Source of the DNA: Rhodopirellula sp.
Lineage (GTDB): Bacteria; Planctomycetota; Planctomycetia; Pirellulales; Pirellulaceae
DNA: 64,000 nt
Direction: 5' to 3'
Assembly: GCA_002690925.1 (NCBI GenBank)
Contig: NZGD01000108.1
Coordinates: 1 to 64,000 of the forward strand
The notes beneath the pieces are model-generated. The model was not told where the DNA came from. It worked only from the letters and a program-made list of their open reading frames with translations, and did not search any database. Numbering within the stretch: the stretch's first letter is position 1; each line of letters begins with the position of its first letter. This document shows positions 1 through 10,200 of this stretch, one piece after another. The position numbers and the translations under genes were made by a program.

Positions 1-29
1 ACCACAACGGGCGTGAAACTCATTACAGG

Positions 30-60
30 GATGGTTCCTCCTCGGGAATCATCCTTTTTT
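30..60 (+). terminator. Rho-independent terminator of a gene left of the window
   Basis: A 9-bp stem (30-38 with 45-53, one G-T wobble) with a 6-nt loop is followed by C and six T (55-60). No coding frame for the upstream gene is visible in the 29 bases before it. It most likely ends a plus-strand transcript entering from the left. Confidence 0.55.
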
Positions 61-206
61 GTTTCCTCAGTCACTTTTGTTGATTGGAGTTAAAGTTTAC
101 CGGTCAGAACGGTCGATCCGGTTTAACAATAGATAGGAATCAAACCATCAATCCATTTCCACTGTTGCAGTACATCAGTGCGATACGGGGGAGAAAGAAA
201 CTAGCC

Positions 207-1331
207 GTGAATTCAGTGCCAAAGCTTCGACAAGTTCTCTTCACAAGCCTTGTTGTTGGAACAACCGTCTCATTGACCGGATGCACCAGCGGTGGCTTCT
301 CTCTCTCCTCAATGAATCCCTTCTCAAAGCAGGAGGCGACGATTAATCAGGCTCCCGGTGTCAGTGAGGCGATTGCTGCTTCGGATGAGGGAACCAATAG
401 TCAGCTGGCTTCGTTTGGTGAGAATGCCAAGAAGGCATTTTCGAAGACGACGAATGCTGTCACTGGTGCTTTTCGCTTTGGGGATGATAAGGGATTAGAG
501 GAAGAGATCGTCAGTGATCCACTCAGCTTGGATAATAAGCCAGCAAGCGTTGGTCCAGAGGTTTATGTAGCGAATGGGCGGTTGTGGGAATCAACTGGTG
601 ATAATACCAAGGCAATGGAGAGTTATGGTAAGGCTCTGCAAAGCGCGCCGGGCAATCCAGACGCCCTCGCAAGCATCGCTCGATTGCACCTGCGACAAGG
701 AAATCAGCAGCAGGCAGTGCAGTATTTTCAACAGGCGATTACTGGCGCTCCAGAGGATGCTCTCTTATACAATGAGTTGGGTTTGGCACTGAATACTGCT
801 GGCAACTATCAGCAAGCAGTTGCGGCACTTGAAAAATCTTTGGAATTGGCGCCTGGTACTTCAAAGTATGCAAACAGTTTGGCAAGTGTCCGATTTGGTG
901 GCGGTGATGCAACCGCCGCCTATCAGGTGCTGCTTGCTAATAACAAACCTGCAATCGCGAACTACAACATGGCTTATCTGCTTTACAGCAACGGCCAAGT
1001 GGCGGGGGCTCGTGACTACTTGAATCAGGCTTTGCAGTCACAAAGAGAGGGAGTCGCTGACCCTGCCGTAAAGTTGGCAGTTGATCGTTCTCGTAGCCTG
1101 CTGTCGCAGATTGATACCAAGCTCGGACCTGTTGCTCAGGCTTCTCCTCAAGCAACGATCGCGCGGGTATTTACCGACGCAGTGCAGCCAACAGCAGCTC
1201 CGGTTTCGAATCCTGTAACTACGAGTGTGAACGTTGGAGCAGGTGCTCCGACCAGTGCGGCACCAACCGCCGCCCAGAGCAGTGGACTTACCTTGCCCCA
1301 GCTTCCCTCAACGCCCGCAGTGACCAAATAG
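207..1331 (+). CDS. TPR-repeat lipoprotein
   Basis: A 374-residue exported lipoprotein. The GTG at 207 is preferred to the in-frame TTG at 84 because it puts a short basic stretch and a hydrophobic run directly before the lipobox LTGC (Cys26), and a GGGGGAG lies about 13 bases upstream. About residues 119-217 hold three tetratricopeptide-type helical pairs (motifs such as AMESYGKALQSAPGN and AVAALEKSLELAPG), which normally bind other proteins. The C-terminal 60 residues are Ala/Thr/Pro-rich and probably disordered. It is followed at once by a strong terminator, so it is the last gene of its transcript. The partner is unknown; gene content elsewhere in planctomycetes suggests a role with secretion or pilus machinery, but nothing here shows it. 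Confidence 0.8.
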   Translation: MNSVPKLRQVLFTSLVVGTTVSLTGCTSGGFSLSSMNPFSKQEATINQAPGVSEAIAASDEGTNSQLASFGENAKKAFSKTTNAVTGAFRFGDDKGLEEEIVSDPLSLDNKPASVGPEVYVANGRLWESTGDNTKAMESYGKALQSAPGNPDALASIARLHLRQGNQQQAVQYFQQAITGAPEDALLYNELGLALNTAGNYQQAVAALEKSLELAPGTSKYANSLASVRFGGGDATAAYQVLLANNKPAIANYNMAYLLYSNGQVAGARDYLNQALQSQREGVADPAVKLAVDRSRSLLSQIDTKLGPVAQASPQATIARVFTDAVQPTAAPVSNPVTTSVNVGAGAPTSAAPTAAQSSGLTLPQLPSTPAVTK

Positions 1332-1360
1332 TATTCTGGTTCTGAAAGTTATCTAGGAGA

Positions 1361-1389
1361 ACGCATTTGCTTCTGCAAATGCGTTTTTT
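1361..1389 (+). terminator. Rho-independent terminator
   Basis: A perfect 10-bp stem (1361-1370 with 1375-1384), tetraloop TTCT, then a run of six T (1384-1389). It lies 30 bases after the stop of the TPR lipoprotein and 17 bases before the end of the convergent rnc gene, separating the two transcripts. Confidence 0.85.
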
Positions 1390-1405
1390 CGTTTGGGCTA
1401 CGCGA

Positions 1406-2218
1406 TCATTCGTTGGTAGATTCGTTTTCGCGCACGTCACTTGGATAAGGCAGCGGTTGGCTGTGCAATTCGGCAATCGCATTTGATGCTGCTCTCTGTT
1501 CAGCATCTTTTTTATTGTTACCCCAGGCGGCTGTGAACTCGCGATCAGCGATGACAGCCGAGATCAGGAATGACTTTCGATGATCGGGGCCTGATTCCCG
1601 CACCAGTCGATAGATTGGTGTATTGGATAGTTCGCGTTGTGCGTATTGCTGCAGTGATGATTTGTAGTTGCTGGCGCCCTGATTCTCGACCGCAGTGTGA
1701 ACTTCATCCGCCAACCATTCTTTAAGTCGCGTTTTTACAATTTCACTGCCACCATCCAAGTACAAGGCTGCGACTACTGACTCAAAAACGTCACTGACTA
1801 ACGACCTTGGAAAACTTCGATTGCGAGTGACACCACGGCCAACGATTAGGCAGCGGTCTAGCCCTAGGGCACAGGCAGCTTTGCCGCAGGAGCGACGACT
1901 GACCACGGCAGACTTGATTTTGGTCAGATCTCCTTCGTTGTACTCGGGATAATCCTCGTACAGCCATTGGCAAACGGTTAATCCGAGTACTGCATCTCCC
2001 AAAAATTCGAGTCTCTCGTTGCTTGCGAGGCGATGCGCTGCACCTGAAGCATGTGTCAGAGCAGATAAAAGTAGAGTTTCATCCTGAAAACGATAACCGA
2101 TAATTTCTTGACACCGCTCAAGTTTTGAACCTTGATCAGTGCCGTCAATATCACCAGTGCCATCGACAAGATGGATATCAATGTTGGCGTCGGTTGCTCG
2201 GGGATCCGGCAGATTCAC
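1406..2218 (-). CDS. rnc: Ribonuclease III
   Basis: A 270-residue double-strand-specific endoribonuclease that matures rRNA precursors and cleaves structured mRNAs in the cytoplasm. The RNase III domain (about residues 33-160) has the signature NERLEFLGDAVL and the second acidic pair in SDVFES, giving all four catalytic acidic residues. A double-stranded-RNA-binding domain follows (about 185-255, ending KKDAEQRAASNAIAEL). Length is slightly above the usual 220-250 because of an N-terminal tail rich in Asp and Gly. The start is a GTG with no clear Shine-Dalgarno sequence, and a long hairpin lies 45 bases upstream (see the regulatory feature), as in rnc genes that control their own mRNA. Confidence 0.95.
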   Translation of the reverse strand: MNLPDPRATDANIDIHLVDGTGDIDGTDQGSKLERCQEIIGYRFQDETLLLSALTHASGAAHRLASNERLEFLGDAVLGLTVCQWLYEDYPEYNEGDLTKIKSAVVSRRSCGKAACALGLDRCLIVGRGVTRNRSFPRSLVSDVFESVVAALYLDGGSEIVKTRLKEWLADEVHTAVENQGASNYKSSLQQYAQRELSNTPIYRLVRESGPDHRKSFLISAVIADREFTAAWGNNKKDAEQRAASNAIAELHSQPLPYPSDVRENESTNE

Positions 2219-2659
2219 GGTGTGACCAGGGGCAGCAAACAGCCAGACCCGTCTGTAGGAAAAACTGGAACCAAACTACGAGTAGTGGTTCCGGTTCGTC
2301 TTTCCGGGGCGTGGCACTAGCAGGGGATTGGTGTCACACACCGGCGATCGGGTTGTTTACCATGAGCCGAGGCCAATAGCCTGCCTACTCATCAACCTGG
2401 TTGCAACTCGAACGCCGGTGAACGACTGCGCGATATTCTACCGCTCTCTGCGTCAGTTGAACAGGTTTGAATGCTCTGACTTTCGATGCTCTGATATTTT
2501 GTCAATGGTTGGGCAATTCACGGTACCATGAGAATACAAGTTGATTCCGCTTCGGGAATTCATTTTGATATTCCAGCGATCCTGATCTGAATCCCCGCGG
2601 AGCCGAAATGCTTCATTGTTAGGTTTGCAGTGAGTATTCCGTGGAATGGCCGTTTAGTT
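2219..2659. other. Intergenic stretch upstream of rnc
   Basis: Apart from the hairpin at 2263-2296, I see no gene here. There is a short imperfect duplication around 2470-2495 (TGCTCTGA repeated). It presumably carries the rnc promoter and the end of the alkaline phosphatase transcript. Confidence 0.4.
2263..2296 (-). promoter_or_regulatory. Long stem-loop in the rnc leader
   Basis: An 11-bp stem (2263-2273 with 2286-2296, one G-T wobble); the 12-nt loop can extend the pairing by CTAC/GTAG. It is 45-78 bases before the rnc start codon on the strand that would be its mRNA leader. E. coli RNase III is known to cleave a stem-loop in its own leader and so limit its expression; a similar role here is inference from position only. 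Confidence 0.4.
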
Positions 2660-4435
2660 TTACGGAGCCGTGCCTTCTGTCGCAGGATTTTGCTGCTTTT
2701 GACCTATCTCAATCTGTTTCCCTGCTTCGACAAAACGCTCTGCATCTTCAATGACCAGATAATGTCCGTGGTCAGCAGTCACAATCACGGCGGTATAAGG
2801 CCAGGCATCGTTTTCATCGACCCAGTCCATCACGACTCGAAAAGCTTCATCTCCGCTGAACACGGAGCCGATTGCGTTGTCAGCGTTATTGGCGTGATTT
2901 GCCCAGTCAACATCCCCAGCCTCGACGAGCAACCAGAAGCCGTCGACTGCCTGTTCCAGGACTAGTAGAGCGGCCCGTGTCATTTCAGCGAGGGTGGGAT
3001 TTTCCGTGATGTCGGCGGGTGTGTATGTTTCCTTGGCTTCCTTGTTGTCGATGGTTGGATTGTATTTGCCGTCTGCTGTTTGGAATGGCAAGTGGCCACC
3101 TTTGGTTCCGAAGAATCCTAGTAGTCTTTGATCCTTGTCGATGGCTTCCATGGCAGAGGTCATGAGAAGCGGTTTTCCGGCCTTTCCCGGAGTACGTTGC
3201 ACGACGACATACTTGCCACCATTTTTAATGTCCACTCGTCGGATGTCTTCTTCATGCAAATAGGGATTACCAGACACAAAATTATCACCTTGAGTTGTGT
3301 CTGTTTCCTTTTTTTCACCCCATCCTCCACCTAGCAGAACATCTACTCCCTGCAGTGGTGTATTTCGATGCGCGGATGAAGGTAGGCCAATCATGTCACG
3401 GCCAATATCCTGATAGTCCTTTCTTGTCACGTTGTTGGCGTAGGCACAAGCAGGTGTTGCATGGGTGACGGGTACGCTTGTCACCACACCAACCTTGAAT
3501 CCATCTTCAGCCTGAAGCGAGCGGCCAAGCGGAACGACTTGGCTGCCGTCTACTAGAACATTGATGGCTGCATTGTAGGTTTTGTAACCAGACATCATGC
3601 TGGTGGCGGAGGCGGCAGAATCAGTCACTGTATGCGGTTGTTCTCGATCTTCGCCTAGCAGGTAGTTCCTTTTGCTTTGTTCCAACCAGGGTGCTTCTCC
3701 GCCGCGGCTCGCATCGTATCCGCCTGTTGGTTCTCCAGCCCAGTCCAACACAGTTTGAGCATTGGTGTCGAACTTCAGAATGTCTGATTTTGGACTAGTG
3801 CAGATCAAGCCATAATCTGTCTCCACTCGGCGATCATCGAGAAAAGAGAGACCGGTTCCGCGACCACTTTCGTAACGGTTCTGTTTGTAAAGACTTGCAG
3901 CCCGGGTGGTTTGCCAGTCCATGCCGTCGAACACCATTAGGATGATGTTGGTGTATCCGGCATCGATGGCTGCCCGTTGGAGCCGGTAGATATCGGTTTG
4001 GTCGAAATAGAGAGCCGACGGATTGAGTGTCCCCTTGGGGACTTTGCCGTATATTTTCTTTAGACGTTCTGGATCAGTGTACGCACTTCCTTCGGCCCGA
4101 AGTTTATCGAGTGTGATTCCAAACGTATAAACAGGTATCAGTCGATTGCTGTGCTGGTCCCACGTCATGTATTTGTTCGGTCGGTGGCCCCAATGGCCCC
4201 ATGATGCCACTTGATCTCTGGTTGCAATACGTTGCATTCGACGCATCAGATCATTGGCATCGTCCTGATCGAGATCGACCGCGATCTTGTCGGCCGGTTC
4301 CACGGTGTCGCTTGCAGCTACCGGTTTGCTTGCTGCAGTTTTCTCTGTTTCGAGCGTTTTGGCATCATCTTCTACACTAAAACCAGGTGGGATCGTTAGC
4401 GTTGAGAACACAAGAAGGGCGAAAAATCTGAGCAT
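2660..4435 (-). CDS. Alkaline phosphatase (PhoA superfamily), secreted
   Basis: A 591-residue phosphomonoesterase that releases phosphate from organic esters outside the cytoplasm. The ATG at 4435 is chosen because it starts directly with a signal peptide (MLRFFALLVFSTL, cleavage near SVEDD) and has AGAG upstream; the open frame runs back to 4519 without one. Visible motifs: metal-binding Asp in MVFDGMDW, the catalytic serine block VTDSAASAT that defines the family, GDVDWANHANNADN with metal-binding Asp and His, and VTADHGH near the C-terminus. It is longer than E. coli PhoA (about 470), with insertions between the serine motif and the second metal site. It stands alone, with no pho regulator nearby. 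Confidence 0.92.
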   Translation of the reverse strand: MLRFFALLVFSTLTIPPGFSVEDDAKTLETEKTAASKPVAASDTVEPADKIAVDLDQDDANDLMRRMQRIATRDQVASWGHWGHRPNKYMTWDQHSNRLIPVYTFGITLDKLRAEGSAYTDPERLKKIYGKVPKGTLNPSALYFDQTDIYRLQRAAIDAGYTNIILMVFDGMDWQTTRAASLYKQNRYESGRGTGLSFLDDRRVETDYGLICTSPKSDILKFDTNAQTVLDWAGEPTGGYDASRGGEAPWLEQSKRNYLLGEDREQPHTVTDSAASATSMMSGYKTYNAAINVLVDGSQVVPLGRSLQAEDGFKVGVVTSVPVTHATPACAYANNVTRKDYQDIGRDMIGLPSSAHRNTPLQGVDVLLGGGWGEKKETDTTQGDNFVSGNPYLHEEDIRRVDIKNGGKYVVVQRTPGKAGKPLLMTSAMEAIDKDQRLLGFFGTKGGHLPFQTADGKYNPTIDNKEAKETYTPADITENPTLAEMTRAALLVLEQAVDGFWLLVEAGDVDWANHANNADNAIGSVFSGDEAFRVVMDWVDENDAWPYTAVIVTADHGHYLVIEDAERFVEAGKQIEIGQKQQNPATEGTAP

Positions 4436-4853
4436 TGATGGCAATTCTCTTTGCGAGATAGACAAAAAAGTTGGATTCAAGGGCGAAGCTTGTGATTCCG
4501 ACTTTGGCCTCTTCCTCATTGAATAGGTGCTCGACAGGATAGTCCAGTCTCACGAAAAGAAGGAGGCATCAGTCGTTGATTGGCAAACTTTCCATGGGAT
4601 GTTTGTGATGTGGCGTTGGGGACTCGTCAACCTGATCAAAATTGCAACGAAGTACCATCACCGGAAAAGCTCGGATGAAACGTCCACGAACAAGATGTAT
4701 TCTCGTTGAACCGTAGTGTTGAACAGTAGTGCTGTGGTCGATAGTACTGCGGTCGATTTTTTCAGTCAGGTTGGTTCGAAGGGCGACGCTGAGTTGGATT
4801 TCACTATCGATATGCTTTGTTCAGCGACCGATTGACGACTACTGCTGGCTGCG
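4436..4853. other. Intergenic stretch
   Basis: No convincing gene. A near-repeat of AGTAGTGCTG/AGTACTGCGG with GGTCGAT lies at about 4725-4757. It would carry the promoter of the phosphatase and the 3' end of the propeller-protein transcript. Confidence 0.35.
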
Positions 4854-6140
4854 TTAATTCTCAACGGTGACCTCACCAGCTGCTACCAGATACTCCTTGC
4901 GAGCTTGCCCTTGTCCTTTGGCGTACCTGATGTAAAGCCGGTCATCGACTGCGACCGGGCTGGCGAAGATTGAATCACCCGTGTTGTTTTCTGCGAGCAA
5001 GTCAAAACGGTCGGGGACCGCAGAAATGACATATACAGTGCCATCCTGAGCCGCGATATAGATACGCTGATCCACTAATAGAGGTGAGGCACTGATGCGG
5101 CCAGCGAAAAGTCGCTTCTTCCACATTTCAACACCGTCTTGAGTGCGCCAACAGTAGGCCACGCCATTGTCAGCGATCGCGAAGGCATAGTTTCTGATGG
5201 TCAGCAGTGACTGCTCGTAGCACATCACCGGGTTCTGCCAAAGCAGTTTTTGAGAGCCGTCGCCGTTCACGCACCAAGTGCCAGCGACGGGATTGCCACC
5301 ACTGAAAAGTACTCGTCGACCGTCCCAGGCTACGGTGCCACACATTGCTTCGGTACCGGCGTCAATGGTCCAGCGTGTTTGGCCATTTTGAGGATCGTAG
5401 GAGATAATCGTGTCAGCACCCGCGAGCAAAAGTTGTCTTTGACCGGTGATCGTTGCGATGATAGGTGATGAAAAATTGAGGTTTTCAGGTCGAGGTTGCA
5501 TCCATACCTGTTTTCCCGTTCGGCGACTGAACGCGTAGATTCCACTTGCGGCACCATCGTATTCAGCAGCAACAATCACAAGGTCGTCCTCGATCAAGGG
5601 GCTCGCACCGTAGCCAAACTGGAATGCGCCTGGTTTAAAGTCACAGACACGGATGCTCCAGACCTTCTGCCCACTTGTTGTCACTGCTGTCAGCCAGATT
5701 GCATCATCAGTGTGAAATACAACGAACAGGTTCTCTCCATCAAAAACGGGTGTCGGTGAGGCATAAGAGTTGTTGGGGTGGATTCGTCGTGGCAAGGTGC
5801 CTCGATGCAGTACCCATTGGTCCATCATGCGGCCGCTTTCACGGTCAAATTTGAGTAGTGATTGGGTTTGTTTATCCGTTTCTGCTGTGGTGAGAAAAAT
5901 CGAATCGTTGACCACTACTGGTGATGAATGACCGCGTCCAGGGATGGCTGTTTCCCAAATGATGTTGGTTCCGGACTCAATATTCCAACGGAGAGGAACA
6001 TCTGTATCAGCTGGAGCGTGGTTGTTGCCTTCGGGGCCACGCCAACCTGGCCAGTCTTCGGCTTGGCCGACCGGGGTGATCATCAGCAGGGTTGTAAAGC
6101 ACAGCACGGCGAATAACGGGCGGAATGTTCTTGAATTCAT
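4854..6140 (-). CDS. PQQ-like beta-propeller repeat protein, secreted
   Basis: A 428-residue exported protein with a signal peptide (ends near GQAED) followed by the WPGWRGPEGNN motif typical of planctomycete PQQ-binding-like propeller proteins. Blades carry repeated segments of the type SSPVVVNDSIFLTTAE, GYGASPLIEDDLVIVAA, SSPIIATITGQRQLLLAG and ASPLLVDQRIYIAAQDG. The family shares the fold of quinoprotein dehydrogenases, but most members have no proven cofactor or reaction, and no dehydrogenase active-site pattern is evident. A second family member lies at 28457-29719. It is a single gene, with no operon partner within 100 bases. Confidence 0.85.
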   Translation of the reverse strand: MNSRTFRPLFAVLCFTTLLMITPVGQAEDWPGWRGPEGNNHAPADTDVPLRWNIESGTNIIWETAIPGRGHSSPVVVNDSIFLTTAETDKQTQSLLKFDRESGRMMDQWVLHRGTLPRRIHPNNSYASPTPVFDGENLFVVFHTDDAIWLTAVTTSGQKVWSIRVCDFKPGAFQFGYGASPLIEDDLVIVAAEYDGAASGIYAFSRRTGKQVWMQPRPENLNFSSPIIATITGQRQLLLAGADTIISYDPQNGQTRWTIDAGTEAMCGTVAWDGRRVLFSGGNPVAGTWCVNGDGSQKLLWQNPVMCYEQSLLTIRNYAFAIADNGVAYCWRTQDGVEMWKKRLFAGRISASPLLVDQRIYIAAQDGTVYVISAVPDRFDLLAENNTGDSIFASPVAVDDRLYIRYAKGQGQARKEYLVAAGEVTVEN

Positions 6141-6258
6141 AGCAGTATCAATGGGAAGGGTTTTGTTCCGACGCCATCTTTCTTAGCGGCACAGGATCGA
6201 CGATCATAGCCCCTGCAAATCAAAGTACTTGTTAGAGACCAAAAACAGGAGAATCGGC

Positions 6259-7260
6259 ATGCGGGCTGGAATTGTCGGCGTTGGCTTCATGAGCTGGATT
6301 CATTATCTCGCGTATCAGCGAAGCGAAATTGCTGAGATGGGAGCATTTTCCAGTCGGGATCCTGGCAAGAGGTCGGGCGATTGGCGTGGTGTGAAGGGCA
6401 ATTTTGGCCCACCCGGCGAACAAATTGATATTTCAGGAATGAATGTCTACGAATCGCTCGAGGCCATGCTCGAGGACGAAACGATCGATCTGATCGATAT
6501 CTGCTTGCCTCCCAAATTGCATCCTGAAGCCATCGAAAAATGTTTGGCCGCCGGCAAGCGTGTGCTTGGCGAAAAGCCTCTCGCCCTGGATGCCACTACT
6601 GCCGAAACACTTGCCAAGGCAGCGGGGCCGGGGCAATTGATGGTTGCCCACATTCTTCCCTTGATGCCAGAGTTCAAGCTATTGGTCGATGCTGCTCAGG
6701 ATGGGCGTTGGGGCAAGCCTGTCGCAGGGCGGTTCATGCGGACAATTGGCCCACCGGACTGGATACCAGATTTTTATGATCCGTCCAGTGTTGGTGGCCC
6801 ATTGGTGGATTTGCACGTCCATGATGCTCATTTGATTCGGTTGCTGTTTGGAATGCCGTCGGCGGCGCACAGCGTTAGCCGCAAGAAAGATGGCGTGCCT
6901 ATGTTTTATGAAACCGTATTCGAATTCGAACAGCAAGATTTGGCGGTCGCTTGTGGTGGTGGAGTCATTGATTCACCAGCAAGAAGTTTTACTCATGGCT
7001 ATGAAGTCAGTTTTGAGAATGCAACCGTGCGTTTCGAGTTCGCAGCGTACGCCGATGGGTCAACCACTCTTTTGCCTGTCACTGTGATGAAACGTGATGG
7101 CAGTCTCGAGAGACCAGAATTAGGAGATGGAGATCCGGTCAACTCTTTTGTTGCTGAAATTGATGCCGCAGCACGGTGTGTCGATGATGGCGAATTGTCA
7201 CCCATTCTTGATGCGCAGACTGCAGTCGATGCATTGAAAATTTGCGAAATGCAAATGTGA
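6259..7260 (+). CDS. Gfo/Idh/MocA family oxidoreductase
   Basis: A 333-residue NAD(P)-dependent oxidoreductase, probably acting on a sugar or inositol derivative. The ATG at 6259 has an AGGAG 7 bases upstream, so it is preferred to the TTG at 6229. The N-terminal Rossmann domain (about 1-120) has GIVGVGFMSW as dinucleotide loop and the family motif GEKPLALD with the catalytic Lys. The C-terminal half has the alpha/beta domain with VDLHVHDAHLIRLLFG, containing the His expected in this family. There is no signal peptide, so it is cytoplasmic. It converges on the AsmA-like gene with 39 bases between; the substrate cannot be read from context. Confidence 0.9.
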   Translation: MRAGIVGVGFMSWIHYLAYQRSEIAEMGAFSSRDPGKRSGDWRGVKGNFGPPGEQIDISGMNVYESLEAMLEDETIDLIDICLPPKLHPEAIEKCLAAGKRVLGEKPLALDATTAETLAKAAGPGQLMVAHILPLMPEFKLLVDAAQDGRWGKPVAGRFMRTIGPPDWIPDFYDPSSVGGPLVDLHVHDAHLIRLLFGMPSAAHSVSRKKDGVPMFYETVFEFEQQDLAVACGGGVIDSPARSFTHGYEVSFENATVRFEFAAYADGSTTLLPVTVMKRDGSLERPELGDGDPVNSFVAEIDAAARCVDDGELSPILDAQTAVDALKICEMQM

Positions 7261-7299
7261 TTTTGACGGAGGTATACCGTCGGCAGGATATTTGGTTTC

Positions 7300-10200
7300 T
7301 TACCAGCGAAAGATCTTGTCGAGACCTTTGTTCAATTGCTGCTGTAGATAATTCTCGGCTGTGCTTTGTACCGCCTGAGTCCCGAGTTGCGTGGCAATTT
7401 GACTGAAGCTGCGTGAGTCCAGGATCGGTCGCGAGATTGAACCATCGATGGGCAGGCTAACCACTTGACCGGCCAGTTGTTGAAGGTCCCGTCCTAGCCA
7501 ACGAGTATCCAGTGGTACCTGGGCAATCATATTCAACTTTCCATCCAATGTGACACGTCCACTGGTGATGACTTGCGCTCGGTCAAGTTGCAGATAGAGA
7601 CGCTGGTGGCTAACGATTCCCTGGCGCAAAGAAAAGTCGACCGTTTGAGGTGGTAGGGTGACAAGGTTGGTGGCTTTCGGTGGGGGGGCTGATTGAGGTC
7701 CCAGTTGAGGATTAAGGTCACGGGTTAGCGAGTTAAGATTCCCGATGCCCTGAATGATCTGTGATGCCAGCGGACCTGCAGTCATTTCCGCCTTGCTGAT
7801 ATTGATCCTGCCGATCACTTGCGTTTGCTCAGGCTGATCGAACACAATTGTTGCTTCATCAATTTCCGCTCCCAATGTCCCTTGAATCCTCGTTGCGTTC
7901 GCGATTAGGGGAGCAACGTATTTGAGCCATCGGTCTGTCATCTCGGGCGTCAGCTGAATCGCGCTGGCAGTAGCTCCGGGGTCAAGATGTACCCAGACTG
8001 GACCCGGTCGATAATGTAATTGACCCGCGAACGCCAGATTGCCCCGATTGACGGGGATTTCGGCTTGTTCAACTTCGAGGCTTGTCTCTGTCAGTCTTAT
8101 GGGTACCAAAGCTTGGCCGATGTTCATGCCCGCAATGTGACCAGATTCCCAACCCAAATCGGTCGCCAGAGCAAACTCAAAATCGCCAATGTCGGTGATA
8201 GAAGCTCGCAGGTTTAGATCCGTCTCATGAATGCCTGTGGCTCGAATGTCGATCTCTGCCATCTTCGAAAAACGTTGGGCAACCTCATTCATTTTCAGTC
8301 TTGAAGCTCCTGTCAGCTCCATCTTTCTTAAACCGTTTGTCCACTGTGCATGACCGGACAGATTAGCTGCAAACCAATCTCCGGCAATTTGTACCTTTTC
8401 GGCAGTAATGGCACCTGACTCAGGCTGATGTTTCAGGCGAACTTCCAGTGTCAGATTGGGTTCAGACCAGACTACGGTTGCTTTCGGTTGTTGCCGGGCA
8501 TCTTGTTGACGCCATGGTCCCACGGATTGCGCTGAAGCATGCTGTGCCGCCGGTTGAAGGCATGAAATGTTTTGTCCAACGGAACTCAAGTCAATGATCA
8601 AATCGTTTTCGACTGAGCGGAAGGAGATTTCTCCCTCACAGTCTCCCAGTATCATCCAAGCATCAGAGGATGGAACTGCGTTGGCCTGAAAAGTAACCGT
8701 TTGAATTACTTCGCTTGCTGCGAGCTGCTGCCCAAGATTCCGCTGAATGCGATCCAAATTTGCACGGTATTTCAGTTCCATGTCAATTTCGTCGGTACGC
8801 ATGCTACCTTGGCCTGCGAGCGAGAAAGCATCACTTGCGATCGTTATCGAGCGTGCCCTCATGGACATGGCAGGCCACTTGTAGCTTCCGTCAAATTGGA
8901 TCTTTACCAAAGGTTGTTGGAATCGGCGTTGCTTGTAGTTGAAACTCGGCTTGGTGAGTTCCATTGCGCCACTGGTAACGAGGGCTTGATTCAAACTAAC
9001 GAGTGCTTTGGCCTCAGCCGAAAAATTTCCCGCGAGCTGATCGACATCCGCAGGAATCCATGGCTCCAAAATTCTTTCCATGGTATCCAAACGCCCTTCT
9101 CCCTTCAGAGTGAATGGCAGCTGGGAAGCTTGAGACAGATGATTGATGGGTTCAGTGAGAGTCGCGCTGAGATCCAAGCCAAGACTATTGATAATCAGGT
9201 TGGTTCGGGTAAGTTCCCGAAGTGTATTTTTGTGCCATCGCCCCTCGGCAATAATTGATGCACGCATAGCGTTTCGCTGAATATCGCGACCACCAGGGAG
9301 TTGGATGTGCAGATTCGTCGTTTGCCCGTTGCCCGTCAAACGCCAAATGTCCTGATCACCACTCGTCCATTGAATTTTACCGCGGGCATTGCCAGCGAAT
9401 TGGGTGTCAGTCATGTCGAAGATTGGCAGCAACATGTTGGTCAGTTGCCCAAAATCGATATTGAAATCAGCACTGCCTGATTCAAGGTTTCCACTTCCAA
9501 TGGCTGTGCCAAACGCGCTTCGCCATTCGAATTGCTCGGCGATGAGTTGACCATCATCACTTGACACGGTCGCGATCAAGGTGATCGGATCGATTGCAAA
9601 TTCTTTCCCTCGGGATATCGCTCGAAAGGCGTCGCAATCAATGTGCAGTTTTTTCTGTTGTTGGCTGCCGTTGGGGATTGATGCCAGATGAGCAATCGCG
9701 CGTCCTGATTCCAAGGTCACATCCGAACGTAATGGAAGAAGTCCGGGTAATGCCTGTTCCAACGCTGCGATGTCAATCTCGGCAGAAGCATTGCCGTCAA
9801 TGGCGTCCAGCCATTGAAGTGGATTGTCTTTGCTCCCAGTCAAGGAAAAACTTCGAGAGAAAACGCCATTGATCGTGGCGGAAGCAAAGTCTGTATGGGC
9901 ACTGAGTGCTTCGCCAACAAGCCTGTCACCCTCCAAGGTCAGCTTTCCGTCCAGTAAGGCCCGCTCATTCTTCCAAACACGTGTGCCTGCCCCTGAAGCG
10001 GTGAGGTTGCGGATCTCGAAATTTTGCAAGCTGGCAGAGACAGATCCATTTGAGTTGCCGTTTGCGCGAATTTTCCCTGTTGCATCTCCATGGATCTTGG
10101 TTGGAACACCCAAAGCCATATCCGGGAATCGAGCTAGCAGTAGCTGAGAAATCGAGATTGGCAGCGACTCGCAACTGAGATTCAGTGACCACTGATCCCC

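Noticed and set aside
4527..4709. 60-codon open frame after the phosphatase gene
   Set aside because: No ribosome-binding site or recognisable motif; product rich in His/Lys/Ser as expected of random sequence.
7264..7280. GACGG/CCGTC stem between two convergent genes as a terminator
   Set aside because: Only 5 bp and no T-run on either strand.
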